Below are positions 14,322-22,487 of a stretch of DNA of 40,629 nucleotides, one piece after another. Both the position numbers and the translations under genes were made by a program. Numbering within the stretch: position 1 is the stretch's first letter; every line of letters starts with the position of its first letter. Origin of the DNA: an uncultured Candidatus Melainabacteria bacterium (GTDB taxonomy: Bacteria > Cyanobacteriota > Vampirovibrionia > Gastranaerophilales > Gastranaerophilaceae); contig CAKUUY010000014.1 of NCBI GenBank assembly GCA_934693235.1, positions 1 to 40,629 of the forward strand, given 5' to 3'. Below the pieces are notes generated by a model. The model had not been told where the DNA came from. It saw only the letters and a list, made by a program, of their open reading frames with translations, and made no database searches.

Positions 14322-15953
14322 ATGAGCAACTTACAATTTCAAAACGATTTAGACCGATTGACAGAAGTTTTACCCGACAAGGTAAAAAAACACATCTCTT
14401 ATGAAAAAATGGAAGATGTTATTGAGATTGTCTTAGATATTGGCAGAACCCCTGAAATCCGTCATGCAGGCGGTAAAATAGAATATCTTGGAGAGGAATT
14501 TGTTACTGAAGATGATATAAATTATATTACAAGCAGAATTCAAGATTTTACGTCAGACAACAGGTCAGGTATTCCCGGAACTCTTCACCGTATCAGTGCG
14601 ATAAGGAATAGACAGGGTAAGGTTATTGGTTTGACTTGTCGTATTGGTCGTGTTGTAACAGGAACGATTGCTTGTATAAAAGATATTTGTATGATGAACA
14701 AAAGTATCTTGTTCTTGGGGCGTCCGGGGGTTGGCAAAACAACTAAATTAAGAGAAATTTCTCGACTTGTTGCCGATGAACTTGGAAAACGTGTTGTAAT
14801 TGTAGATACGTCAAATGAAATTGCCGGGGATGGGGATACGCCACACCCTGCAATTGGTCATGCTCGTCGTATGCAAGTAACACAACCCGAGTTTCAAAAA
14901 GATATTATGATTGAGGCGGTTGAAAATCACACTCCTGAAGTTATCGTAGTCGATGAAATTGGTACAGAGGCAGAAGCTCAAGCCGCACGTACTATTGCCG
15001 AACGTGGAGTTATGTTGATTGCAACCGCCCATGGTAATAGTTTGGAAAACCTTATTAAAAACCCGACATTATCAGATTTGGTTGGAGGAATTCAATCTGT
15101 AACTTTGGGAGATGACGAAGCTAAACGTAGGGCTTCACAAAAAACGGTTTTGGAAAGAGAAAAACAACCGACTTTTGATGTCGTTATTGAAATTCTAGAC
15201 AGGAATACACTTGCGGTATATAAAGATACGGCAGAAGCAGTTGATTATATTTTAAGAGGATGGCCGATTAGACCGGAAATTAGGAAAGTTGACAAATCTT
15301 ACGATGGAGAACTTCCTCCTCAAGGACAAGCCAAAACAGAGCCGACAATTACCGATATTCCAAAAGAAATTAATAAACTAGAACAAAAAATTCAACCCGA
15401 ACATAATACGGATAGTTTGAAGTTTTCGTTTTCAAGGCAAAAATATGTTGATGAAGTAAAAGGTTTTAAGAAAATTTATCTTTATGCGGTTTCAAGAACG
15501 ATTGTTGAAAAAGTTATCGAACGTTTGAATTTGAATGCAGAAATCACTCGCAATCTGGATGAGGCGGATATTGTTATTGCACATAAAAACTTTATAAAAG
15601 GTGGTGCAAAAGTTTTGAGTACGGCCAATGACTATAGATTGCAGATATTTTATGTAAAAACAAATTCAATGGCTCAAATACAAAAGGTTTTGAAAGAAGC
15701 GTTACAAATAACAGAAGTTTCTGAAACCCTTTGTGGGTATTATGATGATGCCGAAAGAGCTTTGGATGAAGCAAAAGCTGCAATAAATAAAATTCTTGCC
15801 GGAACAGAATCAGTTGAACTCCAACCACAAAACCAACATATCAGGAAACTTCAGCACGAACTTGTTGAACAACATAATATGTCAAGTAAGTCAATTGGTG
15901 AGGGCACAAACAGACACTTGAAAATTGTTGGCGGTAAGGATTATCATAGTTAA
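14322..15953 (+). CDS. Ycf45/SpoIIIAA-type AAA ATPase with C-terminal R3H domain
   Basis: The 543-aa protein has a RecA/AAA-like ATPase core related to SpoIIIAA and plastid Ycf45. Visible features are FLGRPGVGKTTKLREI (Walker A), VVIVDTSNEIAGDGD, VIVVDEIGTEAEAQAARTIA (Walker B) and IATAHGNSLENL. After a linker, a second domain (YLYAVSRTIVEKVIERL) leads to SVELQPQNQHIRKLQHEL and a closing R3H single-strand nucleic-acid-binding segment. This exact C-terminus is familiar from cyanobacterial proteins and is a strong lineage marker. The ATG at 14322 is preferred to an upstream in-frame GTG at 14253 because AAAGG precedes it. The cellular role is poorly known. Confidence 0.88.
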   Translation: MSNLQFQNDLDRLTEVLPDKVKKHISYEKMEDVIEIVLDIGRTPEIRHAGGKIEYLGEEFVTEDDINYITSRIQDFTSDNRSGIPGTLHRISAIRNRQGKVIGLTCRIGRVVTGTIACIKDICMMNKSILFLGRPGVGKTTKLREISRLVADELGKRVVIVDTSNEIAGDGDTPHPAIGHARRMQVTQPEFQKDIMIEAVENHTPEVIVVDEIGTEAEAQAARTIAERGVMLIATAHGNSLENLIKNPTLSDLVGGIQSVTLGDDEAKRRASQKTVLEREKQPTFDVVIEILDRNTLAVYKDTAEAVDYILRGWPIRPEIRKVDKSYDGELPPQGQAKTEPTITDIPKEINKLEQKIQPEHNTDSLKFSFSRQKYVDEVKGFKKIYLYAVSRTIVEKVIERLNLNAEITRNLDEADIVIAHKNFIKGGAKVLSTANDYRLQIFYVKTNSMAQIQKVLKEALQITEVSETLCGYYDDAERALDEAKAAINKILAGTESVELQPQNQHIRKLQHELVEQHNMSSKSIGEGTNRHLKIVGGKDYHS

Positions 15954-15955
15954 CC

Positions 15956-16075
15956 GTTTTCCAGACGCATAGAGAACAACTGTTCGAGAGCAACGAGTTA
16001 CAGTTGCGAGAGAAGGGGTGGTGCAATGGGTATGGAGGGGAGTCTATTCAACTTGTGTTGAGTGGTTAAATAAAT
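15956..16075. repeat. Possible degenerate repeat between converging genes
   Basis: This short gene-free stretch is richer in G than its surroundings. It contains CAACTGT...ACAGTTG inverted arms (15976-16005 area) and GAGAGAAGGGGTGGT, which resembles an R1 end. No gene or terminator was recognised. Confidence 0.3.
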
Positions 16076-16119
16076 TGACACAAAGTACTGTCTGACGTTA
16101 TAAAATGTTTATAAAATTG

Positions 16120-16497
16120 CTATTTGATTTCCACTGCATTGCAAGTTTTATTTATATTTTTTTCTAATGTTTTATTATAAGCGGATACACCCCAAAATCC
16201 ACAGAGAAGCCCAACAACAATACCATAAGTTGTTGTATATGCTTTGGCCGGAGCAGTTGACATTGGTAGTTTATGTCCGATAATTCCACCTAAAGTTCCA
16301 AGAATAGCCAAGGCTGGTATTGCAACCCCAAAGATTTTCAATTCTTTATTATATGACTTTTTAATGAATTCATCTTGCTTTTCTTTTGCAACAATATAAG
16401 TTTTGTCTTTTTGGGTTACATAATTTGACACAGGTTTTCTTGTTACTAAAACCTGCTTTTCGTTATAATTGTTTACTTCATACAAATCAATTTTCAT
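16120..16497 (-). CDS. Hypothetical membrane protein with two transmembrane segments
   Basis: The 125-aa protein has a polar N-terminal half (LVTRKPVSNYVTQKDKTY) and two hydrophobic helices near residues 53-72 (FGVAIPALAILGTLGGIIG) and 87-108 (YTTTYGIVVGLLCGFWG). It ends in a short polar tail. There is no Shine-Dalgarno sequence before the ATG, and the promoter region is AT-rich. It diverges from the gene at 16707, whose promoter carries the TATGC repeats. No family was recognised. Confidence 0.55.
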   Translation of the reverse strand: MKIDLYEVNNYNEKQVLVTRKPVSNYVTQKDKTYIVAKEKQDEFIKKSYNKELKIFGVAIPALAILGTLGGIIGHKLPMSTAPAKAYTTTYGIVVGLLCGFWGVSAYNKTLEKNINKTCNAVEIK

Positions 16498-16551
16498 ATT
16501 TACATAAAATATGAAAAAATAAAAATTGCTATTAAGAAATGTAAAGATTGG

Positions 16552-16580
16552 TTTAAAAATGGCTCAAACCTTGTCATAAT
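16552..16580 (+). promoter_or_regulatory. Shared-type promoter, copy 1
   Basis: TTTAAA (16552-16557), a 17-bp spacer and CATAAT (16575-16580). The block from about 16536 to 16625 closely matches 34263-34348 in order and spacing, including an upstream GAAATGTAAAGAT word, GGCTCAAACC within the spacer, and the TATGC repeats just after the -10. Confidence 0.6.
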
Positions 16581-16585
16581 GCCTC

Positions 16586-16605
16586 TATGCTATGCTATGC
16601 TATGC
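16586..16605 (+). repeat. TATGC tandem repeat, four units
   Basis: Four TATGC units lie exactly where transcription should start (6 nt after the -10 box). The matching locus at 34311-34335 has five units, so the tract varies in number between copies. Confidence 0.85.
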
Positions 16606-16706
16606 TGGGCGGGGCACTGTGACAATCTTTTCGGGTTTAATGTTTTTATAAAAGAGTAAGGGAAATCGATTTTCAAAAAGTTAGAACTAAGGAAAAGGGG
16701 AAATTT

Positions 16707-17168
16707 ATGTCAATGTTTAATGTAGCATCAAAAATATTATTAACTAATCGAAATGTAAATTATGTATTAAAAAAATTGCCGACTGGTACTGAAGTTAGGT
16801 ACTTTAGAGATGGTTTGAACGGTTTTAAAAAAGTTGTAACTAAAACAAATGGTGATAACGTGGTTTCACATTTAGCCCAAAATGGTTCCGTAAGTGGAAT
16901 AAAATTTATAAACAAAAAAGGGACTATTTCTTATTCATATGGAGCTGCAAATTATGATAAAGTCGTTCAAGTTCAACCTAAAATTGGTGGAGTATTTACT
17001 TTTTTGGGGCATAAAGGCAAGCAAAATGGCATATTATATAGTAATATGTCCGGACAATATGGGGCTGGTAACCAATATATGAATGTATTTAGACAAGCAA
17101 TGGATTATATAAAAGGGAAAAGTAATCAGTATTTGTTCAGTCTGTGTAAACTAAATAATCATGTATAA
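16707..17168 (+). CDS. Hypothetical protein in a shared-flank cassette, 153 aa
   Basis: The 153-aa protein has no clear signal peptide or membrane helix. It starts MSMFNVASKILLTNRNV and has a beta-rich, Gly/Asn/Tyr-rich middle (KGTISYSYGAANYDKVVQVQ) and a helical end (YMNVFRQAMDYIKGK). AAAGGGGAAATTT precedes the ATG, much like the 35469 gene. Upstream it has the TATGC promoter block and downstream the GGTGGAGA terminator block, both shared with the two-gene locus at 34.3-36.3 kb, although the proteins do not look alike. Function unknown. Confidence 0.6.
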   Translation: MSMFNVASKILLTNRNVNYVLKKLPTGTEVRYFRDGLNGFKKVVTKTNGDNVVSHLAQNGSVSGIKFINKKGTISYSYGAANYDKVVQVQPKIGGVFTFLGHKGKQNGILYSNMSGQYGAGNQYMNVFRQAMDYIKGKSNQYLFSLCKLNNHV

Positions 17169-17175
17169 AATTGCC

Positions 17176-17210
17176 AAGGTGGAGAAAACGCAAGTGTCTC
17201 CACCTTTTTT
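17176..17210 (+). terminator. Intrinsic terminator, shared type, copy 1
   Basis: AAGGTGGAGA (17176-17185) pairs with TCTCCACCTT (17197-17206), followed by a T-run. The next 30 bases (GAGAACTTATAAGTATCCAA) are nearly identical to the sequence after the terminator at 36216. Confidence 0.88.
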
Positions 17211-17544
17211 AATATTCATGAGAACTTATAAGTATCCAAAACTTAAAGATTATGTTTGTGAAACTGTGTGACACATTGGTTAATAGGTTATAAATATTTT
17301 CCATTGGCTTGTTATATCATTTTTTGAAAAATAGTGTAATAACTAAAACAGACGAGATTGGACAATCTCGTCTGTCTATAATTAAAGTTATACCAATACC
17401 CAGTGGGCGGATGGAACGGCTACTTAACAATTTTCATTGATATGTAAAAGCGCTATTTACAAGATTTATCAAAATTTTTGAATAATCTATAAATAGCGCT
17501 AATACTAATAATTTTCCCAAAGGACGGATGGAACGACTACGTTC
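17211..17544. other. Gene-free region with hairpins and a short direct repeat
   Basis: No gene is visible. It holds the shared post-terminator word GAGAACTTATAAGTATCC, the hairpin at 17348-17375, and a second hairpin whose arms AGCGCTATTTA and TAAATAGCGCT lie at 17449-17459 and 17490-17500. A 19-bp direct repeat (CGGATGGAACG core) at 17405-17423 and 17522-17540 brackets the second hairpin. Confidence 0.6.
17344..17375 (-). terminator. Probable terminator of ppdK
   Basis: A perfect inverted repeat (ACAGACGAGATTG and its complement, 2-nt centre) at 17348-17375 is followed on the minus strand by TTTTAGTTATT. It lies about 170 nt after the ppdK stop. Confidence 0.5.
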
Positions 17545-20223
17545 CTACTTACACCCCAATGGCAATGAGATGTCTTTGGATTGTTTAAACTCAATTACTG
17601 CTTGAGCTGCAGCAAGACGAGCTTGTGGAACTCTGAATGGTGAGCAAGATACGTAGTTCAAGCCAATTCTGTGACAGAATTTTACTGAAGCCGGATCTCC
17701 ACCATGTTCTCCGCAAATTCCGCGTTTTAGGTGTGGACGAACTTTTAGAGCTTTTTCAAGTGCGATTTTCATTAGTTGTCCGACACCCTCCTGATCAAGT
17801 GTAGAGAATGGGTTTGCAGGAAGAATTTTTTGTTCTACGTAGTTTTGTAAGAACTTGCCCTCTGCATCGTCTCTTGAGAAGCCGAATGTCATTTGAGTTA
17901 GGTCGTTTGTTCCGAATGAGAAGAATTCTGCATATTCTGCAATTTGGTCAGCAGTTAATGCTGCGCGAGGAATTTCAATCATTGTACCAAACATGTAGTC
18001 AACTCTAACACCTTTTTCATCCATTACTTTATTTGCAACACGTTCAAGCACCTCTTTTACTGTTTTAAGTTCATTTACGTGACCTACAAGAGGAATCATG
18101 ACTTCAGGTTTGACGTCCAAACCTTCTTTTTTCAAGTCGCAAGCTGCATAGAAAATTGCACGAACCTGCATTTCGTTGATTTCAGGATAAGTCAAACCAA
18201 GACGGCAACCTCTCAAGCCCATCATTGGGTTGGATTCAGACATTGCTTCAACAATGTTCAATAATTTTTCATCTTCTTCATAATTTTCGCCTTTTGCTTT
18301 TTTAGTAGCAACTTTTGCGATTAAATCTTCTTTGTCAGGTAAGAATTCGTGAAGAGGTGGATCAAGAAGCCTGATTGTCATTGATTTTTCGCCTAAGGCC
18401 TTGAACATTGCGTAAAAGTCGCTGTATTGCATTGGTAGCAAGTGCTCAAGTGCTTCTTTTCGAGCTTCCGGAGTTCCAGCGATAATCATTTTTTGAACCC
18501 AAGGAAGTCTTTCTGGATCCATAAACATGTGTTCTGTTCTGCAAAGTCCAACACCTTCTGCGCCTAGTTCAAGCGCTTTTTTTACATCTGCAGGAGTGTC
18601 TGCGTTTGCACGAACTCCAAGAAGTTTGATATCGTCAACCCATTCGAACAATTTTTTAAAGTTGTCGTCCATTGTTGGGGGTACTAAATGGATTGCACCA
18701 TCCATAACTTCACCTGTTCCACCATCTAGTGAGATGATGTCATTTTTGTGGTAAACAGTTCCGTCACCGGCTGTTAGTGTTTCGTTTTTAAGGTCGATTG
18801 AAAGGTCTTCACAACCTGCAACGCAAGGTTTTCCCATACCTTTTGCAACAACGGCTGCGTGAGAAGTCATGCCTCCACGAAGAGTTAAAACTCCTTGAGA
18901 TTCAATCATCCCATGAATGTCATCCGGACAAGTTTCAATTCTTACTAAGATAACTTTTTCACCGGCTTTTCCTCGTTCTGCTGCTTCTTCGGTATCGAAA
19001 ACAATTTTACCTACAGCTGCCCCCGGGGAAGCTGCAAGACCTTGAGCAATTTTATGAGCTTCTTTTTTAGCTTTCGGGTCAAAGTCAGGAAGAAGTACTT
19101 GATAAAGTTGATTTGCATCAACAAGTTCTACAGCTCTTTCCTTGTCAATGATGCCTTCTTCGCACATTTCAACCGCAATTCTAACGGATGCTTTAGCGGT
19201 TCTTTTCCCGTTACGAGTTTGTAAAATCCACAATTTACCTCTTTCGATTGTGAATTCCATGTCTTGAACATCTTTGTAACCTTTTTCAAGTTTTTTTGCG
19301 ATGTCAACGTATTGCTTATAAAGTTCAGGCATTTCGTGTTCAAGTTCTGCGATAGGTTTTGGTGTTCTGATACCTGCAACAACATCTTCACCTTGTGCAT
19401 TTGTCAAATATTCACCATAGAATTTGTTTTCACCTGTAGATGGGTTTCTTGTGAAAGATACACCTGTAGCACAATCGTCTCCCATGTTTCCGAATACCAT
19501 TGTTTGAACGTTTACGGCTGTTCCGTAGTTGTGGTCGATTTTGTAGTGTTCTCTGTATGCAACAGCACGAGGAATATTCCAAGAGCGGAATACGGCTTCA
19601 ATAGATTCTTCAAGTTGAACGAACGGGTCTTGTGGGAAGTCTTTACCTGTTTCTTTTTTGATTAATTCTTTGTAAGGTTCAATTAAAGATTTCCAATCGT
19701 CTGCAGTTAAGTCTGTATCTGATTTATAGCCCTTTTCTTCTTTGATTTTATCAAGATAGTCCTCAAATTTTTGTCTGTCAATTTCCCAAGCAACAGAACC
19801 AAACATTGTTAAAAATCTTCTGTAAGAGTCATAACAAAATCTAGGATTTTTAGTTAATTTAATCATCCCTTCAACCGTTTGGTCATTTAAACCTAGGTTA
19901 AGAATAGTTTCCATCATTCCCGGCATAGAAAGTCTTGCTCCTGAACGAACAGAAACTAATAGCGGATTTTCAGCATCTCCAAACTTTTTACCCGCTTGTT
20001 TTTCAACTGTTGCAAGAGCTGTTCTAACTTCATCCATAAGTCCAGCCGGCATTTTGTTTCCATGACTGATGTAATCCATACAAGTTTCTGTCGTAATTGT
20101 AAGCCCCGGAGGAACAGGAAGTCCCAAGTTTGTCATTTCTGCAAGGTTTGCGCCTTTGCCACCCAAAAGGTTTCGCATATCTGCATTACCCTCTTTGAAT
20201 AACCATACACGTTTTGCGCTCAT
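17545..20223 (-). CDS. Pyruvate, phosphate dikinase
   Basis: The 892-aa enzyme interconverts pyruvate + ATP + Pi and phosphoenolpyruvate + AMP + PPi, linking glycolysis and gluconeogenesis. The N-terminal ATP-grasp part begins VWLFKEGNADMRNLLGGKG and contains SVRSGARLSMPGMMETILNL. The phosphohistidine domain has GGMTSHAAVVAKG with the swivelling His 455. The C-terminal PEP/pyruvate barrel has LGLRGCRLG, SFGTNDLTQMTFGFSRDD and GICGEHGGDP with the catalytic Cys. Full length for the family. AAAGGAG lies 8 nt before the ATG. In anaerobes it often works in the glycolytic direction. It is monocistronic here. Confidence 0.97.
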   Translation of the reverse strand: MSAKRVWLFKEGNADMRNLLGGKGANLAEMTNLGLPVPPGLTITTETCMDYISHGNKMPAGLMDEVRTALATVEKQAGKKFGDAENPLLVSVRSGARLSMPGMMETILNLGLNDQTVEGMIKLTKNPRFCYDSYRRFLTMFGSVAWEIDRQKFEDYLDKIKEEKGYKSDTDLTADDWKSLIEPYKELIKKETGKDFPQDPFVQLEESIEAVFRSWNIPRAVAYREHYKIDHNYGTAVNVQTMVFGNMGDDCATGVSFTRNPSTGENKFYGEYLTNAQGEDVVAGIRTPKPIAELEHEMPELYKQYVDIAKKLEKGYKDVQDMEFTIERGKLWILQTRNGKRTAKASVRIAVEMCEEGIIDKERAVELVDANQLYQVLLPDFDPKAKKEAHKIAQGLAASPGAAVGKIVFDTEEAAERGKAGEKVILVRIETCPDDIHGMIESQGVLTLRGGMTSHAAVVAKGMGKPCVAGCEDLSIDLKNETLTAGDGTVYHKNDIISLDGGTGEVMDGAIHLVPPTMDDNFKKLFEWVDDIKLLGVRANADTPADVKKALELGAEGVGLCRTEHMFMDPERLPWVQKMIIAGTPEARKEALEHLLPMQYSDFYAMFKALGEKSMTIRLLDPPLHEFLPDKEDLIAKVATKKAKGENYEEDEKLLNIVEAMSESNPMMGLRGCRLGLTYPEINEMQVRAIFYAACDLKKEGLDVKPEVMIPLVGHVNELKTVKEVLERVANKVMDEKGVRVDYMFGTMIEIPRAALTADQIAEYAEFFSFGTNDLTQMTFGFSRDDAEGKFLQNYVEQKILPANPFSTLDQEGVGQLMKIALEKALKVRPHLKRGICGEHGGDPASVKFCHRIGLNYVSCSPFRVPQARLAAAQAVIEFKQSKDISLPLGCK

Positions 20224-20317
20224 GTTATGTCTCCTTTCATATTCATATAATAAACACTCTTAATGCAATTACTATAACACAAAATTAAAAAATTGTGTTG
20301 AATGTTTATTAAAATAT

Positions 20318-21037
20318 TTAAGGTAAACATTCCCAATACGTCTTAGAACTATCGTCAGGACAAATATTTTTTATTGCAAAAGGAGTGCAACCGTAACCAT
20401 TAGAAAATTTTGTACTATGTTTACTACATTCGTCTTTTTCGACGTAATAGTAGCCAGATTGATCAGTTACTTGATTCCCGTTTTCGTCTGTTTTGTGAAC
20501 CACTTCTTCAGAAACTCCTTCTAATTTTGGATTGCTATAATCTTTTATGATAAAAATAAATATATCGTGCCCAAAAGCATTTGGTCCCTTTTGTGGACCA
20601 TTTGTGTCAACAGTAAAGAAATAACCCATACTATTAATTCGTCCGCCTATAGCACTGCCGTCGCTCAAAGCTATATTAATCACAATTTGTGATTGTGTTG
20701 GAATTGCTCCTTTTATACTTTTTTTATTATAATTATTTACTTTGATATTATACAAATACTCCCATCCTGGGATTGTCTTTATTACTGTATATTTAGCAAA
20801 TACTTTATTATAAAATGTTCTGTCCTCAAAATTGGACGTCTTGTAAATTCCACCGTCTTCAGCAATGACTTCGTTAACTGCATTATTTAGGTTTGTGTAA
20901 GTTTTTTTGAAAGCTGTTTCAAGGGCTTTATGTTGGTGCTTTGCAATTAAATTTGGAATGATTAGTGTTGAAACAATTCCAATTATTCCTAATGCAATAA
21001 GTGTTTCAGCTAATGAAAAGGCTTTAAACTTAAACAA
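20318..21037 (-). CDS. Prepilin-like protein, copy B
   Basis: The 239-aa protein starts MFKFKAFSLAETLIALGI: a five-residue basic leader, Ala at -1, and Glu at +5 of the mature protein, then the hydrophobic prepilin helix. The globular part contains VDTNGPQKGPNAFGHDIF, the loop shared with copies A and C, and late Cys residues. The start is a TTG with GGGAG about 11 nt upstream; no in-frame ATG is closer. A TTGCAT-17-TATAAT promoter precedes it, and its -35 overlaps the start codon of the divergent XRE gene. The specific role is unknown. Confidence 0.83.
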   Translation of the reverse strand: MFKFKAFSLAETLIALGIIGIVSTLIIPNLIAKHQHKALETAFKKTYTNLNNAVNEVIAEDGGIYKTSNFEDRTFYNKVFAKYTVIKTIPGWEYLYNIKVNNYNKKSIKGAIPTQSQIVINIALSDGSAIGGRINSMGYFFTVDTNGPQKGPNAFGHDIFIFIIKDYSNPKLEGVSEEVVHKTDENGNQVTDQSGYYYVEKDECSKHSTKFSNGYGCTPFAIKNICPDDSSKTYWECLP

Positions 21038-21080
21038 AATCCTAAATTCTCCCTGTTACATACACGTAATATATATTCGT

Positions 21081-21109
21081 ATTATACACTTATAATTACA
21101 TGTATGCAA
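21081..21109 (-). promoter_or_regulatory. Promoter of prepilin copy B, overlapping the XRE start
   Basis: On the minus strand, TTGCAT (21109-21104), a 17-bp spacer and TATAAT (21086-21081). The -35 covers the XRE start codon, and the XRE -10 box lies inside the spacer. Confidence 0.6.
21091..21096 (+). promoter_or_regulatory. -10 box of the XRE copy B gene, leaderless start
   Basis: TATAAT ends 7 nt before the ATG at 21104, and there is no Shine-Dalgarno sequence. The transcript should begin at or next to the start codon. No good -35 was seen. Confidence 0.5.
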
Positions 21110-21343
21110 CAGGAAAACGAGAGATTGTTACAATTATTTGGTAGGCATATCAAGAATTTGAGATTGCAAAAGAAGCAATCTCTCAATGAGTTTGCATACA
21201 AAAGTTTACTTTTAACATCTGCAACTCAGAGTAGAATTGAAAATGGATTAGTTGACTTGAAGTTTTCTACATTAGTAAAAATTGCAAATGCTTTAGAAAT
21301 TACTCCTAGTGAACTTTTAGATGGTTTTGATTATAAGTTTTAA
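21104..21343 (+). CDS. Small XRE-family HTH regulator, copy B
   Basis: The 79-aa protein is a single Cro/C1-type HTH domain. Features are LFGRHIKNLRLQKKQSLNEF, then SATQSRIENGLVDLKFSTLV and IANALEITPSELL. It is divergent from prepilin copy B with only 66 bp between starts. The two promoters physically overlap, so transcription of one should hinder the other. It is similar in size and plan to the XRE genes at 1176 and 29493 but clearly diverged in sequence. Confidence 0.85.
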   Translation: MQQENERLLQLFGRHIKNLRLQKKQSLNEFAYKSLLLTSATQSRIENGLVDLKFSTLVKIANALEITPSELLDGFDYKF

Positions 21344-21360
21344 GTGTGAGTTATTTTAAT

Positions 21361-21421
21361 CTGTAGTATTATTATGGTGCTAGCAGTCCTAGGAGGGTTG
21401 CTCCCCAATGGAATACTATAG
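21361..21421. other. Hairpin between converging genes
   Basis: CTGTAGTATT (21361-21370) pairs with AATACTATAG (21412-21421), one mismatch. A smaller GGAG/CTCC stem lies inside. It lacks a T-run. It may be a structured RNA, a weak terminator or a small repeat. Confidence 0.35.
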
Positions 21422-21440
21422 TTGTATGGATTTATTAATT

Positions 21441-21671
21441 CTACTGCTTAAAGTAATCGCAAATCAAAGTTTTCTTGCGAGGAACAAGGTTGATTATTCT
21501 TTGCATAAATGTATTTTTTTGCGAATATTCTAGTTCTTTTTTTAGGATAGCTTTTTCTAAAACGACTTTGTTATACAAATCTGAACATACTGAACTTTTG
21601 TCAACATGTTCTCTTAATTTCGCCAATTGAATTTCTTTTTCTCTAATAGATTGAATTAGTTCTCTTTTCAC
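21441..21671 (-). CDS. Small coiled-coil hypothetical protein
   Basis: This 76-aa Lys/Glu-rich protein is mostly helical (REKEIQLAKLREHVDKSSV, then KVVLEKAILKKELEYSQK), followed by a basic, aromatic tail. The start is GTG with GAGAGG about 10 nt upstream. It lies just downstream of korC on the same strand. No family was recognised. Confidence 0.5.
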   Translation of the reverse strand: MKRELIQSIREKEIQLAKLREHVDKSSVCSDLYNKVVLEKAILKKELEYSQKNTFMQRIINLVPRKKTLICDYFKQ

Positions 21672-21747
21672 GTTGTAAAGACCTCTCGAACTGTACTCTA
21701 ATAGAATAAAACTAATTCAAAATTTTTAAATCGACTTTTTAGTTGAT

Positions 21748-22302
21748 TTAAGCTTTTATTGTTAATAAATCATACTCATAGCCGATTTTTAAAGCTTCAA
21801 TATTCAAAGGTAACAAATTCTTTCTGTGTGGTGGAATTACGTTATCTAAGGCTTTATTTAATGTATCTAAAGAAGTTAGTTTGCTAACTTTTGCAACAAT
21901 TCCCAGAGCCAAAATGTTAGCCATTCTTACATTCCCGATTTTTTCATCTGCAAGTTTTGTAATTGGTACAAATACGTAATTTATATCAGTTCTTGGTTTG
22001 CTTTCCTTTACAAGGGTTGAATTTGCAATCATCCAGCCGCCTTTTTTTATTTTTGGTAAAAATCTGTCAAAAGATGCTTGGTTTAATGCAACAATAAAAT
22101 CTGCATCAGGCTTGTTAACTTCACTTACATCTTCATCACTTGTTACGATTTCACAGTTAACAGTACCTCCACGCATTTCTGCTCCGTAAGACGGGTACCA
22201 AGTTACGTTTTTATTATCAAGCATGAACGCATTTGCAAGAACTTCTCCTGCTAAAAGTACGCCCTGACCGCCAAATCCTGCTATTATAAAATTATGTTCC
22301 AT
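21748..22302 (-). CDS. 2-oxoacid:ferredoxin oxidoreductase, gamma subunit
   Basis: The 184-aa gamma subunit belongs to the enzyme that decarboxylates a 2-oxoacid (2-oxoglutarate in the Kor type) to an acyl-CoA and reduces ferredoxin. The family start IAGFGGQGVLLAGEVLA is clear, followed by WYPSYGAEMRGGTVNCEI and MANILALGIV. AAGGA lies 7 nt upstream of the ATG. It is the last of four kor genes on the minus strand but is separated from korB by a 178-bp CTAAG repeat element, which is unusual inside an operon. Confidence 0.92.
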   Translation of the reverse strand: MEHNFIIAGFGGQGVLLAGEVLANAFMLDNKNVTWYPSYGAEMRGGTVNCEIVTSDEDVSEVNKPDADFIVALNQASFDRFLPKIKKGGWMIANSTLVKESKPRTDINYVFVPITKLADEKIGNVRMANILALGIVAKVSKLTSLDTLNKALDNVIPPHRKNLLPLNIEALKIGYEYDLLTIKA

Positions 22303-22324
22303 AGTTGTTTCCTTTTTATATTCT

Positions 22325-22487
22325 AAAAGTTACTAAGTCTTTAAGTCCCTAAGGCACTAAGTTCATATCATTAAGCTGTTTTGGTTATTGGGTAAATATG
22401 CCACTACACTTTATTAGACCTAATAAACTAAGAAAAATTTTTAATGCCTTAGTATCTTAGTGTCCTAGTGCCTTAATAATTTAGTTA
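22325..22487. repeat. CTAAG-type inverted repeat element R2, copy 1, inside the kor operon
   Basis: The left arm (22325-22362) has CTAAG-like words every 8-10 nt. The right arm (22440-22487) has the complementary CTTAG words and includes the korB stop codon. Together they could fold into a long imperfect stem. The same sequence type occurs at 34079-34212 and, as a half copy, at 36776-36820. Confidence 0.75.

Noticed and set aside
16584..16625. CRISPR or satellite array at the TATGC repeats
   Set aside because: The units are only 5 bp and directly adjoin each other without spacers; this is a simple tandem repeat.
17808..20202. Several plus-strand ORFs opposite ppdK
   Set aside because: They are antisense shadows of a strongly conserved enzyme gene, with no start signals or recognisable products.
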